Source: Sphingopyxis sp. MSC1_008 (GTDB taxonomy: Bacteria; Pseudomonadota; Alphaproteobacteria; Sphingomonadales; Sphingomonadaceae). Taken from it: a stretch of DNA of 64,000 nucleotides. A model generated the notes under the pieces. It made no database searches, was not told the origin of the DNA, and was given only the letters and a program-made list of their open reading frames with translations. The position numbers and the translations under genes are program-made. Shown in pieces: positions 10,090 through 18,590 of this stretch (position 1 is the stretch's first letter; the number at the start of each line of letters is the position of its first letter). The stretch spans positions 175,157 to 239,156 of the forward strand of contig NZ_JALPRD010000008.1 in the NCBI RefSeq assembly GCF_023197165.1. The letters run 5' to 3'.

Positions 10090-10805
10090 GCGTCGCTCGT
10101 TTCGATGAGGTCGAGGACGTCGCCGATGATTTTCTTCATCGCCTTGCGCGCGCGGTCGGGATTGCGGCGCGCGATCGCCTCGCTGACCGCGGCATGATCG
10201 GGAACGCTCGCCGACCGGCCCTTGATGCGGTTCGTGAAGCGGATCGAGCTGCGCAGCGCGGTTGTCACCACGTCGCGAAACTGGACGAAGAAGGGGTTGC
10301 CCGACGCGCGCAGGATCGCGACGTGAAACGCGATGTCGGCGTCGAGCGGGTCGTCGAACCCGCGCTCTGCGGCTTCCATGCGCTTCAGACCGGCGAAGAT
10401 CGGCTCAAGATCGGCGTCGCTCGCATTGACGGCGGCGAGCGCGGCCGCCTCGGGCTCAATCGCGACGCGCAGCTGGTTGAACTGGCGCAGCAGATCGACC
10501 GAGAATTTGCGCTCGAGAAGCCAGCGCAGGACGTCGGTGTCGAACAGGTTCCACGTGGTGGACGGCTGGACGATCGTCCCCTGGCGCGGGCGCGCGCTGA
10601 GCAGGCCCTTGGCGGTCAGCATCTTCACCGCCTCGCGCGTCACCTGCCGGCTGACGCCATGCTGCTTCGCCAGTTCGGCTTCGGTCGGAAAGGGCTGGTC
10701 TTCATAAGCGCCGATGACGATCGCGCGGCCGAGCGAATCGAGGAGGCCATAGGTCAGGTTGCGTCCCAATCGGGTTCGCAGTTCCGCCGGATCACCTGGT
10801 TGCAC
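10086..10805 (-). CDS. FadR-subfamily GntR transcriptional regulator
   Basis: This 239-residue protein has an N-terminal winged helix (about 8-80) with the GntR core E-A-E-L-A-K-Q-H-G-V-S-R and T-R-E-A-V-K-M-L. An FCD-type all-helical effector domain follows (about 95-235), with metal/ligand-type residues in D-A-D-I-A-F-H and D-H-A-A-V. FCD regulators of this type often sense sugar acids such as galactonate. It is divergent from the symporter-kinase-aldolase genes and convergent with the GH43 gene. It is the only regulator in the locus and most likely represses it until galactonate or a 2-keto-3-deoxy acid is present. Confidence 0.88.
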   Translation of the reverse strand: MQPGDPAELRTRLGRNLTYGLLDSLGRAIVIGAYEDQPFPTEAELAKQHGVSRQVTREAVKMLTAKGLLSARPRQGTIVQPSTTWNLFDTDVLRWLLERKFSVDLLRQFNQLRVAIEPEAAALAAVNASDADLEPIFAGLKRMEAAERGFDDPLDADIAFHVAILRASGNPFFVQFRDVVTTALRSSIRFTNRIKGRSASVPDHAAVSEAIARRNPDRARKAMKKIIGDVLDLIETSDA

Positions 10806-10918
10806 GCTCTTCCCTCTCTTGTCCGCTGTGCCAAATCAGGCATTTTACGGCACCCTGCCGCGCGCGGTTCGCTCGCACTTCGTATCGCTCGCAGCTAGGC
10901 TCTAGACAAGTGGCATAG

Positions 10919-10953
10919 ATCATATAAATATAAAGTCCTATAAATCGTATAAA
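10919..10953. promoter_or_regulatory. Candidate GntR operator / promoter of the symporter operon
   Basis: The 212-base divergent gap before the symporter gene holds one strongly AT-rich block. It contains ATCATATAA (10919-10927), a second ATAAA-rich segment, and TCGTATAA (about 10946-10953). Both elements have counterparts at 180-210, upstream of the first enzyme genes. This supports a shared operator. Exact binding borders cannot be set by eye. Confidence 0.4.
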
Positions 10954-11017
10954 TAGACGATCGCGCGTTTTTCGTCGCGGCGTTTTGCGGGACACCGCGG
11001 GAAAGGGGATGCCGAAT

Positions 11018-12601
11018 ATGACGCTGACGACGCTCGATGTGATGGTGATCGTCGCTTATGCGATCGGTATTTTTGGGCTCGCGCAGTGGGTCAGCCGCGA
11101 AAAGGGCGGCAAGGCAAAAGACAGCGCCGACTATTTCCTCGCGTCGAAGAACCTGCCCTGGTGGGCGATCGGCGCGTCGCTGATCGCCGCCAATATTTCG
11201 GCCGAGCAGATCGTCGGCATGTCGGGATCGGGCTATGCGATCGGCCTTGCGATCGCCTCCTATGAATGGATGGCGGCGCTCACATTGTTGATCGTCGGCA
11301 AATATTTCCTGCCGATCTTTATTCGCAACGAGATTTTCACGATGCCGCAGTTCCTCGAACAGCGCTACGGCACCAACATCCGCACGCTGATGGCGATCTT
11401 TTGGCTCGCGCTCTATATCTTCGTGAACCTCACATCGATCGTCTGGCTCGGATCGATCGCGGTCAACAAGGTGGCGGGGGTCGATCAGGACGTCGCCCTG
11501 TTCGCGCTGGGCGGCTTCGCGCTGCTTTACCAGCTTTATGGCGGGCTAAAGGCGGTCGCGCTGACCGACATCGTCCAGGTCACTTTGCTGGTTCTGGGCG
11601 GCTTGCTCATCTCGGGCATCACGCTCAGCGAAATCGGCGGTGACGCGGGTATCATCGGCGGATTCAGCCGCCTGACCAGCGAACTGCCGGGCCACTTCGA
11701 CATGATCCTGACGGCCGACAATCCCTTCTACAAGGATCTGCCCGGCATCTCGGTGCTGATCGGCGGGATGTGGATCGCGAACCTGTCCTATTGGGGGTTC
11801 AACCAATATATCATCCAGCGCGCGCTTGCCGCCAAGAGCTTGGCAGAGGCGCAAAAGGGCATCGTGTTCGCGGCCTTTCTCAAGCTGCTGATGCCGGTGA
11901 TCGTCGTGCTGCCGGGGATCGCCGCGGTGATGCTTGCACCCGACCTTGTGAAACCCGACGAAGCCTATCCGACGATGATGCGGCTGCTGCCCGCGGGCAT
12001 ATTGGGACTGGTCTTTGCGGCTCTGATGGCCGCGGTGGTGGCGTCGACCGCGTCGAAGATCAACTCGATCGCGACGATCTTCACGCTCGATCTCTACGCC
12101 AAATTCTCGCCCGCGCATGCCGGCGAGCGGACCGAGGCGGGCGAAAAGAAGCTGGTGCTCGTCGGGCGCGTCGTCGCCGTGATCGCGACGCTGCTCGCAC
12201 TGATCACGGCGCGCCCCTTGCTCGGCGGCTCCGACCAGGCGTTCCAGTTCATTCAGGAATTTTCGGGTTTCTTCACCCCCGGCATCACGGTGATCTTCTT
12301 GCTCGGCCTGTTCTGGAAGCGCGCGAGCGAAGCGGGTGCGATCGCCGCGGCGGTGGCGTCGGTCGGTTTCTCCTATCTGTTCAAGGTGCTTGCGCCGTCG
12401 ATTCCGTTCATGGACCGCATGGGGATCGTGTTCCTGATCGCGCTCGCGCTGGCGGTCGGCCTGTCGCTGCTGATGCCCGCCACCGCCGACAAGGATCGCA
12501 TCACCGCCGAAGGCGTCAGCTTTCGCACTACGACGAGTTTCAACGTCGCCAGCGGCGCGGTGATCGCGATCCTCATCGCGCTCTATGCGACCTGGTGGTA
12601 G
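11018..12601 (+). CDS. Sodium:solute symporter (SSS/SglT type), probable galactose transporter
   Basis: This 527-residue integral membrane protein has about 14 hydrophobic helices and the SSS signature pattern, including G-G-L-K-A-V-A-L-T-D and the V-A-S-T-A-S-K-I-N-S-I-A-T-I-F-T region. It resembles bacterial sodium/galactose symporters such as vSGLT. The ATG at 11018 is chosen because AAGGGG lies eight bases upstream; an ATG nine bases earlier is part of the spacer, and a TTG still further up has no ribosome-binding site. It is the first gene of the operon with KDGal kinase and KDPGal aldolase and divergent from the regulator. It would carry released sugar across the inner membrane. Confidence 0.9.
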   Translation: MTLTTLDVMVIVAYAIGIFGLAQWVSREKGGKAKDSADYFLASKNLPWWAIGASLIAANISAEQIVGMSGSGYAIGLAIASYEWMAALTLLIVGKYFLPIFIRNEIFTMPQFLEQRYGTNIRTLMAIFWLALYIFVNLTSIVWLGSIAVNKVAGVDQDVALFALGGFALLYQLYGGLKAVALTDIVQVTLLVLGGLLISGITLSEIGGDAGIIGGFSRLTSELPGHFDMILTADNPFYKDLPGISVLIGGMWIANLSYWGFNQYIIQRALAAKSLAEAQKGIVFAAFLKLLMPVIVVLPGIAAVMLAPDLVKPDEAYPTMMRLLPAGILGLVFAALMAAVVASTASKINSIATIFTLDLYAKFSPAHAGERTEAGEKKLVLVGRVVAVIATLLALITARPLLGGSDQAFQFIQEFSGFFTPGITVIFLLGLFWKRASEAGAIAAAVASVGFSYLFKVLAPSIPFMDRMGIVFLIALALAVGLSLLMPATADKDRITAEGVSFRTTTSFNVASGAVIAILIALYATWW

Positions 12602-12613
12602 GTCGGACGGCGC

Positions 12614-13486
12614 ATGGACGGACATTTTCTCGCCATCGACTGGGGCACCACCAACCGCCGCGTGTACAGCATCGACGCGGGCGGCGCGGTGGTCGAAACC
12701 GATCGTGACGACCGCGGCGTGCTGGCGATTGCGCCGGGCGGTTTCGATGCCGAGGCGGCGGACATCCGCGCGCGCTTTGGCGATGTTCCGATGCTGTGCG
12801 CCGGCATGGTTGGCTCGAAGCGCGGCTGGCACGAAATTCCCTATGTGCCGGCGCCTGCCGACTTCGCCGCGATCGCGCGCGGCACGAGGTGGATCGAGGC
12901 GCGGCGCACCGCGATCGTCCCCGGCGTGTGCCGTCTCGACAACAGCCGTGCCGACGTCATGCGCGGCGAAGAGGTGCAGTTCCTCGGCGCGCTCGAGGCG
13001 GGGCTGGTGCCCGACGGCGCGATGCTCTGCCAGCCCGGCACGCATTGCAAATGGGCGCGGGTCGCGGGCGGTCGGCTGGTTGATTTCACCACGACGATGA
13101 CGGGCGAATTGTTCGCGCTGCTCAAGCAGCACAGTTTGCTCGCCGATCTGCTCGACGGCGATGTCGGGCCGAACGACGGGTTTCTGGCGGGCGTCCGTCA
13201 GGCGCAGGGGCAGGATTTGCTGTCGCTGCTCTTCTCCGTTCGCGCAGCGCGCCTGCTCGGTTCGCTGCCGCTCGAGCAAAGCGCGTCCTTCACTAGCGGA
13301 TTGCTCATTGGCAGCGACGTCGGCGCGCGCCTGACCGACCCGTCGGAGCCGGTGCATGTGCTCGCCGACGCCCATCTCGGCGGGCTCTATCGCTGCGCGA
13401 TCGAGGAACTCGGCGGGTCGGCGATCCTTGTCGACAGCCATGCCGCCTTTGTCGCCGGCATCACTCGCATCTGGAAGGAGCTGTAA
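12614..13486 (+). CDS. dgoK: 2-dehydro-3-deoxygalactonokinase
   Basis: This 290-residue protein is a full-length DgoK. It has the actin-fold phosphate loop A-I-D-W-G-T-T-N-R-R at the N-terminus, G-M-V-G-S and the Q-P-G-T-H-C-K-W segment typical of KDGal kinases. The enzyme phosphorylates 2-keto-3-deoxygalactonate with ATP in the cytoplasm. It lies 12 bases after the symporter gene and shares one base with the aldolase start (TAATG), so the three genes form a tight operon. Confidence 0.93.
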   Translation: MDGHFLAIDWGTTNRRVYSIDAGGAVVETDRDDRGVLAIAPGGFDAEAADIRARFGDVPMLCAGMVGSKRGWHEIPYVPAPADFAAIARGTRWIEARRTAIVPGVCRLDNSRADVMRGEEVQFLGALEAGLVPDGAMLCQPGTHCKWARVAGGRLVDFTTTMTGELFALLKQHSLLADLLDGDVGPNDGFLAGVRQAQGQDLLSLLFSVRAARLLGSLPLEQSASFTSGLLIGSDVGARLTDPSEPVHVLADAHLGGLYRCAIEELGGSAILVDSHAAFVAGITRIWKEL

Positions 13487-14106
13487 TGGATTTCGCCGCG
13501 GCGCTGGCGCAATGCCCGCTTATCGCCATTCTCAGGGGCATCCGGCCGGAAGAGGCCGCAGCGGCGGGCGAGGTGCTCGTCGACGCGGGGTTTACCCTCA
13601 TCGAAGTCCCGCTGAATTCGCCCGACCCGCTTCGCAGCATCGCGATACTGGCCGGCGCGGTCGGCGGCCGGGCGGTCGTCGGCGCAGGGACGGTCTTGTC
13701 GTGCAGCCAGGTGGCCGACGTCGCCGCGGCGGGCGGGCAGCTTGTCGTGTCACCCAACACCGACGCTGCCGTCATCGCCGCGACGGTCGAAGCGGGCCTC
13801 GCGTCGGTCCCGGGCTTCCTCACCCCGTCGGAGGCGTTCGCCGCGCATGCGGCCGGTGCGACGGCGCTCAAATATTTCCCGGCCGAAGCCTCGTCTCCGC
13901 ATATCTTGAAAGCGTTGAAAACGGTGTTGCCGCCGGAGGTTCCGGTGATCGTCACGGGCGGTATCACTCCCGACAAATTGGCGCTTTGGCGCGCTTCGGG
14001 GGCAACAGGCTTCGGGCTGGGCGGCGCGCTCTATCGCCCCGGGATCGCGCTCGGCGACCTGAAACGGCATGCCGACGATTTCGTCCTGGCGAGCCGTCAG
14101 GTTTAG
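13486..14106 (+). CDS. dgoA: 2-dehydro-3-deoxy-6-phosphogalactonate aldolase
   Basis: This 206-residue class I aldolase of the KDPG/KDPGal family has the Schiff-base lysine K129 in A-L-K-Y-F-P-A-E and the catalytic glutamate E40 in I-E-V-P-L-N-S-P. The N-S-P and A-E-A-S-S-P motifs favour KDPGal over KDPG specificity. It splits 2-keto-3-deoxy-6-phosphogalactonate into pyruvate and glyceraldehyde 3-phosphate and ends the De Ley-Doudoroff pathway. It is translationally coupled to dgoK. Confidence 0.93.
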   Translation: MDFAAALAQCPLIAILRGIRPEEAAAAGEVLVDAGFTLIEVPLNSPDPLRSIAILAGAVGGRAVVGAGTVLSCSQVADVAAAGGQLVVSPNTDAAVIAATVEAGLASVPGFLTPSEAFAAHAAGATALKYFPAEASSPHILKALKTVLPPEVPVIVTGGITPDKLALWRASGATGFGLGGALYRPGIALGDLKRHADDFVLASRQV

Positions 14107-14305
14107 TCGCCGCTTCGGCGCCGATGGGGCATTTCCGAGATTCGGAAAACCTCCGCGACCATGATATAGTCCTTCGAAGAATCGGGTCGCATCCGATCGC
14201 CTGTGCGAGCAATTTTTGCCGCGGCGACTTGGTCAAATCCATCGCACCGCGGCGGGCACGCATCGCGAGTCCGGTCGCGCCCGGCTGCTGCCGAGGGAAA
14301 TGTCC

Positions 14306-14554
14306 ATGCGCGCCTATCATCTGTTGATCTCCAGTGCCGCGAGCGCGCCGCGCCGCGTCGATTTTTACGCCGAAAGCCCCGATCACGCATTCCAGATTGC
14401 CCGGAACGAGGAGGATGGGATCGACGTCGAGCTTTGGGAAGGCGAACGCATGCTCGCGCGCATGACGAAATCGGGTGCCAATATCTGGAAGCTGACTGGT
14501 AGCGGCTCCGCCAGTGCAACCTATGGCCGGGGTCGCTCGGGCGCTTCGGCCTGA
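14306..14554 (+). CDS. Small conserved-type hypothetical protein
   Basis: This 82-residue protein is read from the ATG at 14306, seven bases after GAGGGA; the ATG at 14300 is too close to that site. The first 60 residues look like a compact alpha/beta fold: strand Y-H-L-L-I-S-S, a charged helix around D-H-A-F-Q-I-A-R-N, then V-E-L-W-E-G-E-R and a strand ending in I-W-K-L. The last 20 residues are a low-complexity Ser/Gly/Ala tail. Short cytoplasmic proteins of this kind are common in sphingomonads. No function is assigned. It stands alone between the galactose operon and the GH130 cluster. Confidence 0.55.
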   Translation: MRAYHLLISSAASAPRRVDFYAESPDHAFQIARNEEDGIDVELWEGERMLARMTKSGANIWKLTGSGSASATYGRGRSGASA

Positions 14555-14734
14555 CGGCTCGCGCCTCTGTCAGTCGGCGTGCTGGCTCCATCCGGCGTGC
14601 CGGGCGTTTCTCCTCGCACTGCCGTTCCGCCCTTGGCTGGAACATTGGACGTGTTCGGGCTTTGATGACCTGTGGCGCTGACGCGCCGCGGTGGGCTGGA
14701 GGAGGAGCTTTCGGCCGCGAAGCGGAGCGCTGCC

Positions 14735-15853
14735 ATGGCTTTCGACGTCGACCGCCTCATTTTCGGACCCGACGATGTTGACCTCGCGCGGTCGCCGCTT
14801 GCGGGCAAGCTCGATGCCGGGACCTATGTGCTGGGCGCCTTCAATCCGGGCCTGGCCCGGCTTCCCGGCGGCAATCTGCTCATGCTCGTTCGCGTCGCCG
14901 AGGCGCTATGCGAGCCCGTCGCGGATGGGTTCGTTCACAGCATCCGCTGGCACAATGGCGGCTATGTCCGCGATGCCTGGCCGCTCGAACTTTGCGACAC
15001 GTCCGACCCCCGAAAATTCCTCGTTCGCGGCGGGGCCTGGGAGGTCATGGCGCTGACCTCGCTCTCGTGGCTTCTGCCCGTCGAGCTTTCGCCCGACGGG
15101 CTTGAAATTGTCGCGGTCCATTATGATCGCGCGGTCGCGCCGCATGCCTCCTTCCAATGCTATGGGGTCGAGGACGCGCGGATCAGCCGTGTCGGCGACC
15201 GCTGGCTGATGACGAGCTGCTCGGTGAGCCCCGAACGCCACTCGACCACCCTCTACAGCTCGGACAACGGCCTCGACTGGCGCTTCGAGGATATCGTTCT
15301 CGATCATCAGAACAAGGACATGCTGATCTTCGAAGGGTTGATCGACGGCCGATATTGGGCGCAGACGCGCCCGCTCGGCAGCCTCTACTTCGCTTACCCG
15401 CCGGGAAGCGAATGGCGCGCCGGTCCCTCGATCAATCTCGCGACCTCGCCCGATGCGCTCCACTGGAAGCCGCACCGCGAGCCCGGACTGCGGCCGCATG
15501 CCGATAGGGTGGCAACGGCGCGCATGGGTGGCGGCGCGCCTCCTGTGCTGACGCCGCGCGGATGGTTGACGCTGTGGCATGGGGTCGAGCCGAAAGAGAT
15601 TGTCGGCATCTATCGCACTTACTGGTCGCTTCTCGATCCGGACGATCCGGCGCGGGTGATTGCGAGCGAGCACAAACCTCTGCTCGAGCCGCATCCCGAG
15701 CTGACGCGGCCGCTCGAGGAAAAGATATATGTTCGCGACGTCGTCTTCACGACGGGTATCGCCGACGGCGGCGACCATTTTGTCGTCGCGTCGGGCGAGG
15801 CCGATCTCGCCTGCCGGATTACACACGTCCCCAAGAGCCGCTTCGGCCTGTGA
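14735..15853 (+). CDS. GH130-family beta-mannoside phosphorylase or hydrolase (short form)
   Basis: This 372-residue protein is a five-bladed propeller of the GH130 family. The catalytic aspartate is D147 in G-V-E-D-A-R, the equivalent of the family G-x-E-D-P-R motif. H-K-P-L-L-E-P and K-I-Y-V-R-D-V-V-F near the end are further GH130 landmarks. It has no signal peptide and should act in the cytoplasm. Phosphorylases of this family convert beta-mannosides to mannose 1-phosphate; some members hydrolyse instead. The ATG at 14735 is chosen over an upstream GTG at 14672 because homologous sequence starts there. It ends 12 bases before the stop of the convergent GT4 gene. Confidence 0.85.
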   Translation: MAFDVDRLIFGPDDVDLARSPLAGKLDAGTYVLGAFNPGLARLPGGNLLMLVRVAEALCEPVADGFVHSIRWHNGGYVRDAWPLELCDTSDPRKFLVRGGAWEVMALTSLSWLLPVELSPDGLEIVAVHYDRAVAPHASFQCYGVEDARISRVGDRWLMTSCSVSPERHSTTLYSSDNGLDWRFEDIVLDHQNKDMLIFEGLIDGRYWAQTRPLGSLYFAYPPGSEWRAGPSINLATSPDALHWKPHREPGLRPHADRVATARMGGGAPPVLTPRGWLTLWHGVEPKEIVGIYRTYWSLLDPDDPARVIASEHKPLLEPHPELTRPLEEKIYVRDVVFTTGIADGGDHFVVASGEADLACRITHVPKSRFGL

Positions 15854-15865
15854 CGGGACGCGCGG

Positions 15866-18208
15866 TCAGCCCGTAAGTGCGGGGACGCTGTCTGACCGGG
15901 TCCAGGCGGGGGAATCGGCGATCGGTTCCTGCCAGAAGATGTCCGCCATGACCCTGTGGGCGAGGTGGAAGGCGAGGACCGACTCCGCTCCGCTGTTGCG
16001 ATTGACCCCGCGCGGGCCGAGTCCATCGAGGCAGCGGCCCGACCGCGGATCGCCGAGCGCGACGCCGCGGTCGTTGCGACCGAAAAACCAGGCGTAGGCC
16101 GTTTCCGCGTGGGTGCGCCAAGCCTCGTTCGAGGTGGCGGTGAAGGCCGTGCCGCAGGCGGCGATTGTCGCCCACGCTTCGAGCGGTTGCTGGTCGAATG
16201 GCAGGCTCTCGCCGGGCAGTCCGAAGCCTTCGGATCCGACGGGCCGGAAATGGCCTTCGCGCGCGGTCTGGAAATCGGCAAGCCAGCCAAGCGCCACCAG
16301 ACCCGCTTCTTCGAGCGGAAGCGACGGCAGCCGGCGACCGGCGCGGATCAGCGCTTCGGCGAGGCGGGCATTGTCATAGGCGAGTCCGGCCTCGAACCAG
16401 TCCCAATCCCGGCGTCGTGCACCCTTCCACAGAGCGCCAAGGAAGGCGCCGCCGCGTTCGACGAGCGCCCGCGCCTGCGCGTTGGAAGGATCAAGCGCGA
16501 GACGATCATCGGCGCCGAGGACCGCAAAGGCGATCGCCCGCGGGCTCTGGAATTCGTCGGCCATGAAGGCGGTGCGATCGAACCAGCGCGCCGCCCACGT
16601 CCGCATCGCCGGCGCCGCCGCATGCGCGGCGGCATGGCCGAGCGACCAGAGCGTGCGGCCGTTGCTATCCTCGGACCCGACCTCTTCGAGCCAGCGCCGA
16701 TCATAGCCCATGAAATTGCGAAAACGGCCGCGCTCTTCGTTCCAGCCGTGCTGGATAAAGCTCGCAAAGGCGAGCGCGCGTGTTTCGGCTTCCTGCTGCG
16801 CCCGCGGGCCGAGGCTGTGGACGAGCATCAGCGCGCGGGCGTTGTCGTCGATGCAATAGCCGTGCGCCCGGTCGGGAACAAGATGAACGCTATGCTGAAG
16901 GATTCCGACATCGTCGCAGATCGACCAGAGACCGGCGAGCGACGGGGCACGGCGCGTCGTCGATTCCGGAACTCTGGAAGTCACATCGTCGATCAGATCG
17001 GCGAATTGCCGGGCAATCGCGCTCCATGCGGTCCGGCGTCCGCGTGCATAGGCACGCCTTTGTATCGCACGGCGTTCAGCGGGCGCGGCGAGCAACAGGA
17101 GTACGGCTTCGGCAATCGCCTCGCTGCCGGTGTCCGGGAGCAGGATGCCGATGTCATCCGCGAGCAGTTCGCGCGCATGGACGAAAGGTGTCGACACGAC
17201 CGCGCGTCCGAGGGCAACCGCATAGGCGAGCGTGCCCGAGGTGATCTGCTGGAGATTTGGATAAGGCGCGAGATAGATGTCGCAGAGTTCGATCTGGTCG
17301 AGAAGTTCTTCGGTATCGAGGAAACGGTTTTCCCATGCGATATTGCCGGACACGCCGAGGCTTTCGGCGAGCGCCGCGAGACCCTGTCGATAGGCTTCGC
17401 CTTCGGCCGCGATCAGATTGGGGTGGGTCGCGCCGACGATGCGGTACAGAATGTCGGGATATTGGGCCGCGATGGCGGGAAGCGCGCGGATCGCTGCCTC
17501 GAGCCCTTTGCCGGGACCGATCAAACCGAACGTTGACAGGACGGGCCGATCGGCAATCCCCAGCGCGCTGCGAAGCGGCGCGATGTCGACGAAGGGGCGA
17601 TCGGGCGTGCCATGCTCGATATGGACGATCTGGTCGGGACTGGCGTCATACACCGCGAGCAGCGTCTCGCGCCCGAACGCGCTCATCACGACGAGCTTGC
17701 TCGCGTGCGCGACGATTTGGTCCATCACGCGGCGTTGATCGGCACTGGGTTCGGCGAGGATCGTGTGCAGCGTCACGACAAGCGGGGCGGCGATCCGGCT
17801 GATGAGGTCGATGACTTTATCACCCGCGGGGCCGCCGAAAATGCCGAACTCGTGCTGGAGCCAGACCGCGCTCGCGCCGCTCGCGTTGATCGCCTCGGCG
17901 GCGCGGCGATAACTGTCTGCATCCTCTTCGTCGATCGCGAGAGCAATGGCTGGATCGAGCGGCTGATCGGCGCGGGCGCGCATCGCATATATGTCGACGT
18001 CGATGTCGGGCCGAAGCGCGTTCAGATGATCATAGGTGTCGGCGGTGAAGGTCGCGATCCCGCAAAGCCGCGGCCGGAAACATCCGATAAGTGCCAGACG
18101 TGTCGCGGCCCCGTCGCCTCGTCCGGCTCGTGAGGGATAGGTGCGCGGAGCCGGGCTCTCGTTGCTCTGAACATCGGGAAAAAAACGGTCTTCGCTGTCG
18201 TGCCTCAT
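15866..18208 (-). CDS. Two-domain protein: GT4 glycosyltransferase fused to an alpha/alpha-toroid domain
   Basis: This 780-residue protein starts at the ATG at 18208, with GAGGA five bases upstream. The N-terminal half (about 25-400) is a GT-B glycosyltransferase of family 4. It begins G-C-F-R-P-R-L-C-G-I-A-T-F-T, has the donor-site segment F-G-L-I-G-P-G-K-G-L and the late S-G-T-L-A-Y-A-V-A-L-G-R-A-V-V-S-T motif. The C-terminal half (about 430-770) is helical and toroid-like, with D-D-N-A-R-A-L, Y-D-N-A-R-L-A-E and P-F-D-Q-Q-P-L-E-A repeats reminiscent of polysaccharide-processing enzymes. GH130 genes on both sides suggest a mannosyl acceptor or product. Confidence 0.82.
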   Translation of the reverse strand: MRHDSEDRFFPDVQSNESPAPRTYPSRAGRGDGAATRLALIGCFRPRLCGIATFTADTYDHLNALRPDIDVDIYAMRARADQPLDPAIALAIDEEDADSYRRAAEAINASGASAVWLQHEFGIFGGPAGDKVIDLISRIAAPLVVTLHTILAEPSADQRRVMDQIVAHASKLVVMSAFGRETLLAVYDASPDQIVHIEHGTPDRPFVDIAPLRSALGIADRPVLSTFGLIGPGKGLEAAIRALPAIAAQYPDILYRIVGATHPNLIAAEGEAYRQGLAALAESLGVSGNIAWENRFLDTEELLDQIELCDIYLAPYPNLQQITSGTLAYAVALGRAVVSTPFVHARELLADDIGILLPDTGSEAIAEAVLLLLAAPAERRAIQRRAYARGRRTAWSAIARQFADLIDDVTSRVPESTTRRAPSLAGLWSICDDVGILQHSVHLVPDRAHGYCIDDNARALMLVHSLGPRAQQEAETRALAFASFIQHGWNEERGRFRNFMGYDRRWLEEVGSEDSNGRTLWSLGHAAAHAAAPAMRTWAARWFDRTAFMADEFQSPRAIAFAVLGADDRLALDPSNAQARALVERGGAFLGALWKGARRRDWDWFEAGLAYDNARLAEALIRAGRRLPSLPLEEAGLVALGWLADFQTAREGHFRPVGSEGFGLPGESLPFDQQPLEAWATIAACGTAFTATSNEAWRTHAETAYAWFFGRNDRGVALGDPRSGRCLDGLGPRGVNRNSGAESVLAFHLAHRVMADIFWQEPIADSPAWTRSDSVPALTG

Positions 18209-18590
18209 ATCGATCCTCGTTGTTCGGTCGCGGACGCGCGCCATCGCCTCGCGTGCCGGGTACGCGCGAACCGCCCCCGGCTGCGTGCCGGAGTTGGAAT
18301 GGAATGATGGTATGACTGCCCAACGCGGGCGAGGGGGCGGTGGTTGCAGTGCAGCATTGCACGAGAGATGATTTCGGTTCTTGACCCTTCGCTCGCCACC
18401 TGAAGAATGGCGAGTTTGGCGGGAGGATGAAAATGGTTTAACCCCCCGATCGCTTCGACTTTGCCCAAGCCTTTTGGTCGGGCGAAAGGAACGTCGCGGC
18501 GCGAGCCGCGTTTGTTTTTCTCCTTGATCGCCCCATGGTGCGCGACCTATGCGGGATGAGGGGCGACGATATGAAAGGTCGACCTCGCCC
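18209..18590. promoter_or_regulatory. Divergent intergenic region with a GTGCA-N4-TGCAC palindrome
   Basis: These 382 bases between the GT4 gene (minus) and the long GH130 gene (plus) hold no convincing coding sequence. The only clear signal is a perfect inverted repeat, GTGCA-GCAT-TGCAC, at 18349-18362. It sits roughly midway between the two starts and suits an operator controlling both. No sigma-70 boxes could be assigned with confidence. Confidence 0.35.

Noticed and set aside
11546..13441. 631-codon minus-strand frame opposite the symporter and dgoK
   Set aside because: The composition (Arg, His, Asp runs) is that of an antisense shadow; the plus strand has two clear enzymes.
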